A stretch of 64,000 nt of DNA, taken from the NCBI GenBank assembly GCA_004194705.1, contig SADC01000146.1, positions 310,001-374,000 of the forward strand, in the 5' to 3' direction. The position numbers and the translations under genes were made by a program. Source of the DNA: Ditylenchus dipsaci (taxonomy: Eukaryota > Nematoda > Chromadorea > Rhabditida > Anguinidae). The notes under the pieces were generated by a model. The model did no database searches. It was not told the DNA's origin and saw nothing but the letters and a program-made list of their open reading frames with translations. Of this stretch, positions 23,660 through 33,774 are shown piece after piece; within the stretch, counting starts at the first letter, position 1, and every line of letters begins with the position of its first letter.

Positions 23660-26600
23660 GGATCGTACTCAAGCCAGTAATGTGGATGAAAGTCAGCTCA
23701 CCAGTCGTTGTTGGGTAACCAGATTTTGAAAGAACCAGATAAGTAGCTGACCAAATACATTATCCATCGGATGACTTGGATAAGGTCAGAGAATGGTTGA
23801 ATGACACCAATAGTCCAAACCAGATTCAAGCTGAACTAAGTCAGCAAACCAGCTCTTTGATGTCCGAGAGGGACGGTTACCTGAATTTTGAGCAGGATTA
23901 TGAAGGCCTGTATATGATGCAAACCAGAAATATCCCAATGTTCAGTAGTGAAGCGGGTCAGGACTTCGACAAGTGGCTCCAACAATTCGAGAATAAGATC
24001 GATGGGTATAGTGAGCGGATGTCTGAAAAGATGAAACTTGCTAGGCTCAAAGATAACCTCGAAGGGTTGGCCTACGACTCGATTCATGATTTGACTGCCC
24101 AGAACGCTATCCAGGATTACAGTGAGGCTATCCAGAAGTTAAGGTCTCTCACAGATACGAAATGATTCGTATGAGAGCAAGCAGGAGTTGGATAAAACCA
24201 GACAATTAAGAAACCAGTCCGTTTTGGAATTCTATTACAGATTGCGGAGCTACCAGAAAAGCCTACAAGGGCGAACAACCAGATAGGATTAGATCATATT
24301 TTTAAACACCTGAAGAAGCGCCTGTCTCCGGATCTCTTTTACGAGCCTCGTCGTGAACCAGCCTGGTGTGATTCCGATCTTGAAAGCTTCGTTAAAGCAG
24401 CCCAGAAGGAAAAAGAACGCCGGCGCTTGGATGAGCGGGAGAACCAGCATTGAGATCCAGATTAAGGACATCTTCGTAGGTGTTTTAAATGATCACTCTC
24501 TAATCGGAAATAGTGCTTCGGTCGTTTCCTCTAACCAGAATTTAGATGATCATACCAGAAATAGGGATAAGAATCCTCCCACCAGAATTCGAGACAGAAG
24601 TAGTTCTCCTACCAGCAATTCTCCAACCAGACATCGAGATGATTTTGGCGACAAAAAGAGTCTCGTTCTCAGACCAGCCTAAAGGAATTTTGAAGGACAA
24701 CCAGTTATAACCAGAATAGTTATCGTGATGACCGGTGATTTTGAATCAAAAGTCAACGACCAGAAGGTAGGTGCTAACCAGAATTTTACTTCTTTGCGAA
24801 AAGATAACCAGAATCAACCAGTAGATGAAACGGTGCATAGCATAACCAGAATTCAGAACCAGAAGGAGTCAATGCTTTTAGAGGAAATAAAACACCTCAA
24901 AGAAGCATTGAGCTTCCAGATTGCGCGGTACCAGAAGGTGGATGATTGTGAATATCCGGAACCAGATGCTACTCTGAGTGCCAATCATCACCCAGATAGC
25001 ATAGAGCACCAGTTTTTTTCTGTTTTTGAGCAGAAACTAACCAGTCTTACAACCAGATTTCTGAACGCGATAACCAGGGCTTCAGGCCAGTGTCTACTAC
25101 TTAGGGTAGCAGTCAAACCAGAGAAGGTATTGGGTAATAGAGAAACCAGTTTTAAGGGCGATTGATAACCAGCTTATTACTACCAGTTTTCCGACCGCAA
25201 GGAAGGACTACCCAGTTTCATTGCTCCATATGACAATAACCAGGAAGATGTGTCATTAATACGATCTTCAATTCAGCCCAGCAGAATGTGGCAGTTGAGC
25301 TATCCGACTTTTAATTTACCATCATACCAGCTACTTCAACACCAGTTGCTGTGGTTTGTGCATATCGTACAGATATGTTCTTTCTGCAGGAAAAATTGCA
25401 ACCAGAATTGAAGGATAGTCGAGTGACAGTGTCGTACTTTGCCGACCTGCCTCCTCGAACCTCACCAGTCGTTATTTTTGTGACCAGTAGGACGAATGGT
25501 AACCAGCCTCAAACGTTGTATGACGTTACTAGCACTACTAAACCAGTCTTTCATACCTTGAGTCATACCAGTCAGGGATGTTCATCATTGGTGACATGAC
25601 CTATCTGACCAGAATTGTGACGCCTTTCTCGAATCTCTTGAAGGACGTCGCCAGTATTGCTCAACCAGTTCGTGCCGTCGACTACATCTCGGCGATCAAA
25701 CCAGCTTTTGGGGAAAACAAGCAACCAGTTCAGCGATCTGAGGATGGGATGCTTCAGTTCATGGCGCTTCACTCCAGGCTCAGTGTGCTATCCAGATTCT
25801 CTTCGATGCTCAAACCAGTGCCGTTTCCAACGGAAGTCGTGACGATCGATGGATGATCACCAGGATGTGGAAGGGAACCAGGCTTGAGACTGAGTAAGTC
25901 TAATTAGAACCATTTTTTCATATATTCACTAGTATTTCTAAACTAGATTCCTATATTACCAGCCTTTGGGCGAAAGCTTATAACCAGAGTTTAGTGGTAG
26001 TTGCCAGCTTTGGGATCTCTGATCCTACAAAATTTAGGGTGATTACCAGATTTTGGAGCAGGCATACAGTTATGCTCACTCCAGATGCTAACCAGTGCGA
26101 GGTTTAACGATGTCAAAGTTAACCACCCCCATACCAGATTAATTGGGTTTGGCTTCACCAGATTTTCTGTACCATTGACAGGGTAAGTTTTGAAGTAGCC
26201 AGGGTTTCGGACACTGTCTTAAGTAGGGGTAGGAGTAAAAGAAAGAAAAAAGAGAAAAAAAGATAACCAGTAGGATTAGAGCGCAGATAACCGAGACTGG
26301 GTAACACCAGCTGTTTTAAAAGAAAACAGCTAGACTGTGCTGTAGTCATTTTTATTGTGAGAGCATAGTGCTTACCAGTTGCCGTGGCATAGGGGGGGAT
26401 CCGTCGTCAAGCAGCGCCTTTGCTTCTCTATTGTTGCCCTCTTCTGCTGTGGGCAAGTAGCCTTCTGTGCCAGTCAAATTCTGATGCCAGCTTTCAAGTC
26501 AATGCTCCAGCCAGTGCTCCTGCTAGCCAGTGCGCCATGCCTCCAGAGAATATCAGCTGATGCTAGCCAGTCGTCAAATGCCTTGGATGGAATCATCAGC

Positions 26601-27460
26601 TATCGATAACCAGCCTTGATCCCAAGAATAATACCAGTTGATGAGAACAATTGGACCTGCCGAACAAGTCAAAGCGATCGCCTCTAGCTGAAGTCGTATA
26701 AATCTCTGCTCTGTCGAGTGCACCAGTCTCTGTGGCCAGTCTCTCTCTCCAGTCTCATCTAAAATCCAGTGGCCACGCGAGTCTCAGACCAGCAGTGGAG
26801 CGTCTCTATCAGCAGCAATCGATCAGTCTCATGGCCAGCTTTCTCCGACCAGCAGCAGTCCAAGCCAGTCTCAGTCAAGCAAGCCTTCTATCAGTCCAGA
26901 TCCCTTCCAACGGTAGCTGGTGGCGCTCTCGTGTGTGAACCAGTTGTAAACTCCTGCCTCGAAAATGAAATAGCTGTTTGGAATCTTGGGAAACGAATGG
27001 GCAAACCAGAGGTCAGGAAGTGCAGGAGAAAAAGTAGTAAGTAAGTTTAAGAAGTCACTAAACAGAATTATAAACCAGCTTTGGTCTTAATTAAATTGAT
27101 TGGTGACCTTGACCAGCTTTCTAGTGATCCGACTAGCGTTATCGCTTCGGTCACGACTACCTCTGGTGATCATACTAGGGGTCAGACCAGTTCCAAGGCT
27201 CGCCGCTCCATGACGTCCATCGCCTCAAGTTCGCCCTCCCCTGTGCCGGTGAATCAAGCAAGTCTCCTCGAGTGTGCCTGCCGTGGTCAAGCCAGCTAAG
27301 AAATCAGCGACCAGTCTTATGCCTTTCAGCAAGTTCTCCCAGAATCTATTCAGCCAGTGGTCCAATGCTCTTCGGTGCTTGATAGGGATGTCCAATCGCG
27401 TATATCTATCCGTGCTGATGACCAGAATGCCGCTCCTGTGTGGATCCAGTAGATGAACAA
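23660..27460 (+). mobile_element. CCAG-saturated island carrying a degenerate LTR-type element
   Basis: From 23,690 the plus strand carries CCAG (mostly ACCAG) about every 35 bases, in coding-like and non-coding-like parts alike; by hand I count roughly 107 up to 27,460 and fewer than ten of the reverse complement CTGG. Open frames of 60-146 codons (for example 24725-25165, with IKHLKEALSFQIARY) contain many N-Q, T-S and T-R pairs that come from this motif. LTRs were not located. The island ends at the hairpin at 27.48 kb. Confidence 0.6.
23776..24460 (+). pseudogene. LTR-retrotransposon gag, frameshifted
   Basis: The frame at 23776-24165 reads IPMFSSEAGQDFDKWLQQFE, then MSEKMKLARLKDNLEG and AIQKLRSL, the layout of Ty3/gypsy- or Pao-like gag proteins (retrotransposon gag domain, which builds the particle). 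The next segment continues in other frames with LEFYYRLRSYQK, KAYKGEQPDRIRSYF and KHLKKRLSPDLFYEP, so at least two frameshifts separate pieces of one gag. No zinc knuckle, protease or reverse transcriptase was identified with confidence downstream. It lies inside the CCAG-rich island. Confidence 0.65.
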
Positions 27461-27475
27461 CCAGCCTGGTTCTTA

Positions 27476-27575
27476 TCGGTTATCCGCACCCCACTTACTT
27501 TTTCCACAAAATAGTCAAGTTACATAGTCAAAGTTACATAGTCATAGTCAAGTGGGGTGCGGATAACCAAGAACC
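27476..27575. repeat. Hairpin with GGGGTGCGGATAACC arms
   Basis: 'ggttatccgcaccccactt' at 27478 is mirrored by 'aagtggggtgcggataacc' at 27551. The loop consists of repeats of 'agtcaagttacat'. Confidence 0.7.
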
Positions 27576-27779
27576 CCAGCCTTCCTCTCCTCTTACCGGC
27601 CTCAGTCAAGCCAGTGGTTCTTGAATCTTCAGTTCTTGATGGTGATGTCCAATGCGTATCTCCACCCGTCCTGCTGACAAGCTCTGCTCCAATGCTGTGG
27701 TTGCCAAAGAAGTGAAGTAGCAGATATCTGTTTTCTATACTAGCGCCAAATTTTGGATTCGAAGAAGTTTGAATATAAA

Positions 27780-27880
27780 ATGTCCCCGGTAGTGAAACGG
27801 CTGTAGTGAAACGGCCGGTAGTGAAACGTCCGGTAGTGTAACGGCCCGGTAGTGAACTGTCCTGGTAGTGAAACGTCCTG
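27780..27880. repeat. Short minisatellite GGTAGTGAAACGGCC
   Basis: Six to seven diverged copies of a 15-base unit, directly outside the left end of the 4.6-kb inverted-repeat segment. Confidence 0.8.
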
Positions 27881-28070
27881 CTTCCCTTAAAGGGCATCCG
27901 TGCCCGACACGGTGAAATTTGAATTTCCAAAAGGCGGGGACCACTTTAATGCGTGAGATAAAAAATTCAAAATCCAAATTTTCATTTCTATTGTTTTGCT
28001 GCTGCATATTAGACGTATGTTCCCTAATTTTCATGCAAATTTTTCCCGTCTGTGTTTTATGGATAAGCAT

Positions 28071-30153
28071 TTTTAAATGGGCGTTACTTTTTTTTGCCGC
28101 AAATATACACTTTTTTGCCGCAAATATACTTTTTTTTTGCCGCAAATCTGCTTTTGCCGCAAATATACACTTTTTTGCCGCAGATTTTCACTTTTTTGCC
28201 GCAAATCTGCTTTTGCCGCAAATATACACTTTTTTGCCGCAGATTTTCACTTTTTTGCCGCAAATTTTCACTTTTCTGCCGCAAATTTGATTCTGCCGCA
28301 AATATACACTTTTCTGCCGCAAATATGCTTTTGCCGCGAATTGAGATTTTACATTTGTCAAATGCCTTTATATCTGTCTTTTTTAGCAACCGCAGGTGTA
28401 ATGTCAGCTACTGTACGACACAGTTCTCTAGGTGTTCCAGGTAGCAAACGAGGGGCTGCTACGGTCTATGTGCGTCAGAGAGAATTCGCCAACGACGAAG
28501 ATTTCAATCAGTGGTTTAAGGATGAGAAAGTCAACTAGAGAAAGTAAGCAATTTTTTTCTATTCATAATTTTGCGCATATTTATTCAATTAAGTCCGCAT
28601 ACGAGAGATCTGAGCGCCAACAAGACAGAGGAATATCAGTGCCGATATGCTCGTATGAAAAATTATCGATGCAGTATCAAGCTCCGAGTCGTTTATCCGC
28701 AGGATACTTCAAGTTTGATGATGGTATAACAAGGTCAACCTGTAAAGTGTAATTTAAGGTGATCGTAGAGCAAAGCAAAGGTAGCCATGATCATGTGCCG
28801 TGAGTCAGCCGAAGCTTTCGGACCAACACAAAGAATTGATGAAACAAGAATTGGATTCGACTGCTCTGATTATACAAGCGAAAATACAGGTTTTTTTAAT
28901 ATTTTTTGGTTAGGGATGACCGTAATGTTCAAAGAAAACACGCCGTATGGGAAATGATCCGCTGCCGCCTTCTATCAAACATGAATTGGCACGGCTTTCC
29001 AGTTATGGTAAAACTCTTTGACCTGCCTTGTTGCTTTATTAATTAACTTCAGGTCTGTGGATTTTCGGATGCAGAGCAGCACTTCTTTGCTACTCATCTA
29101 GATTTGGTATCAAATGAAAATACTTGGTGTTATGAGCGATTCTTCGAAGCAATTTCAGCTCTGAATTATATCCCTGAAATTATTATGGTGACGGAGACAC
29201 AACGATTCCCGCAGGTTGCTAATTTGATTTTGTTTTTTTGCTCATAGCATTTTTAGCAGCGAAGAACGTCTGGATGCTGATTAAGCGAGGTATGTGCTAT
29301 GCGCATGTGAAAATGAACTTGAAGAAGAAGTTGCAGCCAAAGTTATGGACCCTGTCCGTGAAACTATTTCGAAGGATGTCGCTCTGCTTCAACTGGCTTC
29401 GTCTACTGCGGAGTTTGTAAATGAGAATCTGCTTCAGAGAAAAAGAAAATGGGCCGTCCAAAATTAGCATCCAGAGCACTGTCATTTAGTTAAAATTCGT
29501 TTTTTGTTATGATAAATTCTCCGTTGTTGTTAATGTCGTTGGCTTTCCAAATAAACATCAGAAATGCTTTCTGTAGCTTAGGGCAAAAGCAGTCTAGTAG
29601 TTGTAAGAGATAATTTTTATTGACATAACCTATAACCTCTACCAATACACATGGAGAATTGATGTTCAACCCTGAAAAATTCAGAAAGTGTTAAAAAGGA
29701 ACGGCCTTAACACTAAAATGGTAGCTGATAAAATGAGTAAGAGGATTATTAGAGGGTGAGGGATTGAAAAAAGTTACGCGGTATATAATTTTCAAGCAGG
29801 GCTCCCAAGTTATTCCGTCAATATCGAAGCAAACTCAATATCACATCCAAGACCACTAACAAGGCCTCCATATATATGAAGAAAATTTGCAGCAAAAGCA
29901 TATTTGCGGCAGAAAAGTGTATATTTGCGGCAGAATCAAATTTGCGGCAGAAAGTGAAAATTTGCGGCAAAAAAGTGAAAATCTGCGGCAAAAAAGTGTA
30001 TATTTGCGGCAAAAGCAGATTTGCGGCAAAAAAGTGAAAATCTGCGGCAAAAAGTGTATATTTGCGGCAAAAGCAGATTTGCGGCAAAAAAAAGTATATT
30101 TGCGGCAAAAAAGTGTATATTTGCGGCAAAAAAAAGTAACGCCCTTTTTAAAT
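28071..30153 (+). mobile_element. MULE with tandem-array terminal inverted repeats
   Basis: Ends 'tttttaaatgggcgttac' and 'gtaacgccctttttaaa' are inverted. Just inside, each end is a 260-base array of about 13 units of TTTTGCCGCAAATATACAC and its variants (…CAAATCTGCT, …CAGATTTTCAC). The right array is the mirror of the left, including the order of variants. The interior carries transposase exons on the plus strand. Confidence 0.85.
28401..29490 (+). pseudogene. Mutator-like transposase with FLYWCH-type zinc finger
   Basis: Pieces in order: VYVRQREFANDEDFNQWF (28401-28538); EEYQCRYARMKNYRCS followed by VIVEQSKGSHDH, a C-x-n-C...HxH finger of FLYWCH/WRKY type (28.6-28.8 kb); RKHAVWEMIRCRLLSNMN (28.9 kb); VCGFSDAEQHFFATHLDLVS...FFEAISAL (29.05-29.22 kb), the MULE core; and MCYAHVKMNLKKKL then DPVRETISKDVALLQLA (29.3-29.45 kb). 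Introns with gt...ag are visible, for example at 29,008-29,052. The last two pieces lie in different frames, so the gene is broken or mis-assembled. MULE transposases move DNA by cut-and-paste at the long inverted ends. Confidence 0.75.
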
Positions 30154-31142
30154 TGCTGGTCAATTTACTGTATTTATTGAAGTGTGTAGCTTGATTGAGG
30201 GGGCTTAAATGAGTTGAATTGTCAAATTGTTGTATGTGTGTTGACACTATCAAAGCATGAAATCGCCTAAGGATACAAGGAAACGACTTTGGAAGCAATC
30301 GAAATAGCATATGAAACATTTTCAGGCTTTTGAATTTGATTACGAAATATTTTGATGAGCTAGAGCATTGCTTTATTTGAAAAACTGATAAGCTAAAAAT
30401 TATTCAGTAGGTAGCCCTCCGCGCAAATTATGTCCGAATAATTCGGGTCCTAAATCTTGAAAATCCCTATTTTACTTATGATTTCGTGCAAAAGTCGTGA
30501 AAAATCGCGGATCGCAGATGAGCAGGCACTTCCATTGAACGGTACTATGAAAGTATTGTTTGCTGGCCGAGAAAGAAATTTAACAAAGCGTACTCTCTAT
30601 AAAACGACCCTCGAGAAAAAGGTTCCCCAGGCTACTCCCAGAAATATCGGTTTATCGAAAGTCGACTGACAGAATAATACCTGTGCCAGTTATCAACAAA
30701 ACGTTCAAATTATTTTGTTAGTTATCAAGATTCGTTTCTCAAAAAGTCGTTTCTCAATGTGTCCAGGAAGATTCTTCACAGTCATATTACTGGAATATTT
30801 CCGTTTCACAACCCTAGTATAATGCTTATTCGACTGGACGTCGAGGACCTAGTCCACTAATAATGTCGCATATGCTATAACTAAAATTAGGTGAAACACA
30901 CAAGGACAAGAAAAATCAAAGAAAGCGTGCTATTATTTTCCAGTGCTGAAACAAACTTCAGGCAGATTGGGTTTATTTAGTGTCAGTTCTGGACCTAAAC
31001 TCCATCAGGACGTCTTCTTTTGATAATTAGGAAAATTTAAAAGGCTTTGATAATATCTAGCAACTACAATATTCGACACAGAGTATTTATTTCAACAACA
31101 ACATGACCCGCACAATCTAACGGGCTAACAGAGAAAATATAT
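30154..31142. other. Unassigned sequence inside the composite segment
   Basis: One plus-strand frame (30457-30669, 70 codons, basic) is present but not recognised. No splice-supported gene is seen. The sequence between 30.7 and 31.1 kb shows no repeat known elsewhere in the window. Confidence 0.35.
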
Positions 31143-31966
31143 TCAATACAGTCGCTGAGCTGGTCCCATAGTAGACTTGATGTTCAGAGCACGCACATTC
31201 TGCCAATTCTTCTTCAACAAGGAAACGAGAAAGTTGATACCCAGGGAAATGTTGGCCACCGGCTCCTCCTGAGTCATCTCGACGTGGCCAATAGCCACTG
31301 ACAAGCAGAGCACCTGTAATCTCAGGATATTGTAAACCAAGGAAAGAGCGCAACAACAATTATAAGCCCACCTTCTTCATCTGAAACTTGACTGTAGCAC
31401 GGATTTCGTCAATCTTGGAGCTTAGAGTCTCATTGTGGGTGACCACCTAAGGGAACTTTCCAGCCTTGTTGAGCCCAGGACCGAGAATACGTGAAATTTG
31501 CTTGATCAAAGACTCTGAGGCAATGAAGGCGTCGTAGCTCTTGACCAAATTCTTGATCATCTTCTAATCCTTGTTAAGCTTCTTCAAGTCGTCAGCGGAC
31601 ATACACGGAATTTCGCTGGCGGCAGCCTCGTCGATGTGCTGCTGGTCACCGAGCACGCAGACCTTCAACTTTGGGCGAGGAATATTCTTGAGTCTGATAT
31701 CAGTAAAAACAATGTAAATTAATATAATAAGAATCGCCGAAAAACTTGCTTGACAGTTCCACTGAAACGCTTGTCCTAAATTCAGCGATAGATAACGAGT
31801 AGGCAATGAAGAGATGGAAAAGAGCAACCTTTTGAGGGTCGTAGTTCTTCAAAGATACTTGAAGCTCGATGGTCTCACGAAACTTGCGCTTCTTTTCGAC
31901 AGCTAGCTTCAGCACTTCAGCCACACATTCATTGAGCGTATCGCGAGAAATTTTGCTTCCACTCAT
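31143..31966 (-). pseudogene. RpL10A: Ribosomal protein L10a copy with introns and two in-frame TAG codons
   Basis: Exons on the minus strand: 31966-31829, 31775-31750, 31693-31372, 31313-31143. They join into a full-length uL1 protein, [11 protein letters not shown] ... KNIKSTMG-type end (read here as [14 protein letters not shown]), collinear with animal RPL10A and close to nematode RPL-1. The TAG codons lie at 31566-31564 (a Lys in homologues, in KLNKD*KMIK) and 31449-31447 (a Ser, in GKFP*VVTH). Two different residues are hit, so a reassigned TAG is unlikely; this is a split-gene (not processed) pseudogene or a copy with substitutions. Intron 2 starts GC (GTCAA|gcaagt). The rest is well conserved, which suggests recent loss. 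It lies inside the 4.6-kb inverted-repeat segment. Confidence 0.85.
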
Positions 31967-32504
31967 TGCTTCTCTTGGTTCGGACTTTTTTAACCTAAGA
32001 TTTTTTAAGTTAATTCATTTGCTGACACCCCAACCGAGTTAACGACAAAACTCATGACATAATCGCCGATTCCGAAATGCTTATCCATAAAACACAGACA
32101 GGAAAAATTTGCATGAAAATTAGGGAGCTTACGTCTAATATGCATCAGCAATTACAATAGAAATGAAAATTTGGACGCTAGTAGCGAATACCCCCCCCAA
32201 CGATTTTCACTTTTTTTACTTCAGTAAAAAGTACCCAAATATATGTCCCAGACCCCGGAAAATGTGCGCAAACTCTTCATTAGTCATAACTTCCGTACGC
32301 TGGCCTACCCCAAGCCTAAGGGCTAAGCCTAAACTTGTTGTTTGCAGGGGTAGTTACAGCAATTTTTAAAGGTCGGATGCTTGGGGGGTATTCGCTACTA
32401 GCGCCAAAATTTGAATTTGAATTTTTTTGGTCTCACGCATTAAGTGGTCCCCGCCTTTTGGAAATTCAAATTCCACCGTGTCGGGCACGGGCATGCTCCT
32501 TTAA

Positions 32505-33774
32505 CAAGCCTGTTACTGGTCTAGGTTTCACTTATCACTGGTCATGCTAGCGTATGACATGTTGTTTATTTGTGCAAGCACAGCGACTTAAATTGCATGT
32601 TTATGAGACTTCAATGCGAACAGCTGAAGGAAAAAGTCCAACACAACAATTATTGTGAAAATGCATAACCATGTTTTCGTATAATAAGAGAAATATAAAT
32701 TTATGTCACTCTTCTCATTGATTAATGAAAAAACTAACTTTTTCTTGAAACAAACATTTTCTTAGTTACTTTTAGATTTTTCCGGCGCCAAAAATGAGTG
32801 GCGCCACGTTATGTGCTCGGCGCCGATTTTTCGAAAAACCCGGCGCCGGTTCCGGCGCTCGGCGCCTCCAAAATAAACAGCGCCCACTGGCGCCGGCGCC
32901 CATTCTTTGAAAATCCCGGCACCAAAAAAGTTCTGCGTGCAGCTATGAAGAGGGACTTGAAGGGTTTAACTCGCGAAGGTCAACTCGCGAAGGATTCAAC
33001 TCGCGAAGTTTTTTAAAATTACGCTTTTATAGGTATCTGAAACGTTTATTGAAGTAATTATTGTCATCATTTTTACCTCGCATTTTCGATCCCGATTTTC
33101 TTTTTGAATGATTTGATAATAAATGATTTATTTCCAAATTCCGCTTCCGCTTTTCAAATAAATTTTTTTCTTCTTCATATTTCTAACCAAATTAGGAACA
33201 AAAATATGGCACTCACGACCTACCAAAGAACATATCTAATTGCTACACTTGGTGGGTAGGTAAGGTAGGAGGGTACATAAGGTAAAGAGTAGCTAAAGAG
33301 GAGGTTAACTGGTACATGAGGCAGGTGGATAGATAAGTTATGTGGATGGGTAGGTATGGTAGGTGAATGGGTTGGTAAGAAGAGTAGGTATGCCATAAGA
33401 GTGAATGGGCATGCCAAGGAAGTAATCAGGTATGTCAAGAGTGTGGTTAGTTGAACCGGAAGAATGGTAACGTATGCCAGAAGATCAAATGGCAATTTTA
33501 GGATAAAGGGTAAGTTATCAGATGGCAGCCTTCAAGTTCTGTTACCCATTATTCTAGTACGCAAGGAGAAGTACTCACAAGGGAAGCAGCCGAAGTGTGC
33601 TTTTGATGAGAGGAGGTGACTCTTTTTTCTATTGTCTATTCTTGTGAAGCATCCGCATGTGTCGCGTATACAGTATAATAATCCATACAAGAACTTAAAT
33701 TTTAAAACCTTCACACCTCCACCTTAATCCCCGAGGCGACACATTTTTCTACACACAGTGGGACACCACACAAT
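32505..33774. other. Intergenic with GGCGCC cluster and GGTAGG array
   Basis: 32780-32925 is a cluster of 'ggcgccgg' units like those at 56.04 and 61.79 kb. Near 32960 'aactcgcgaagg' is repeated three times. 33235-33490 is a diverged 'ggtaggtaaggtaggagg' array. No gene is recognised. Confidence 0.6.

Larger units (their letters stand above)
27887..32504. mobile_element. 4.6-kb inverted-repeat-bounded composite segment
   Basis: The left arm (27887-28080) starts 'ttaaagggcatccgtgcccg' and continues through 'aaggcggggaccac' and 'gtgttttatggataagcatt'. It is mirrored in two blocks on the right: 32077-32180 and 32410-32504, separated by an insert of about 230 bases. Ends match the AAAGGGGCATGCC MITE family. 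Between the arms lie a MULE with its own inverted ends (28.07-30.15 kb), unassigned sequence, and a split RpL10A copy (31.14-31.97 kb). It may be one element that captured a gene, or an old MITE split by later insertions; the sequence alone cannot decide. Confidence 0.7.

Noticed and set aside
25351..25856. Possible retrotransposon pol fragments (FLQEKLQPELKDSR, RIVTPFSNLLKDV)
   Set aside because: They hint at integrase-upstream and RNase H-upstream segments of Ty3-type pol, but no catalytic motif is present, so I did not annotate them.
28077..28389. Overlapping frames with FLPQIYTFLPQI and FCRKYTLFCR repeats
   Set aside because: They are translations of the TTTTGCCGCAAATATACAC array in three frames; the same happens at 29818-30180.
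28085..30150. CRISPR-like regular repeats
   Set aside because: Units of about 20 bases follow each other without unique spacers, and the context is eukaryotic with spliced genes.
31143..31966. TAG reassigned to an amino acid
   Set aside because: The two TAGs replace different residues (Lys and Ser in homologues), and other genes here need no such reading.
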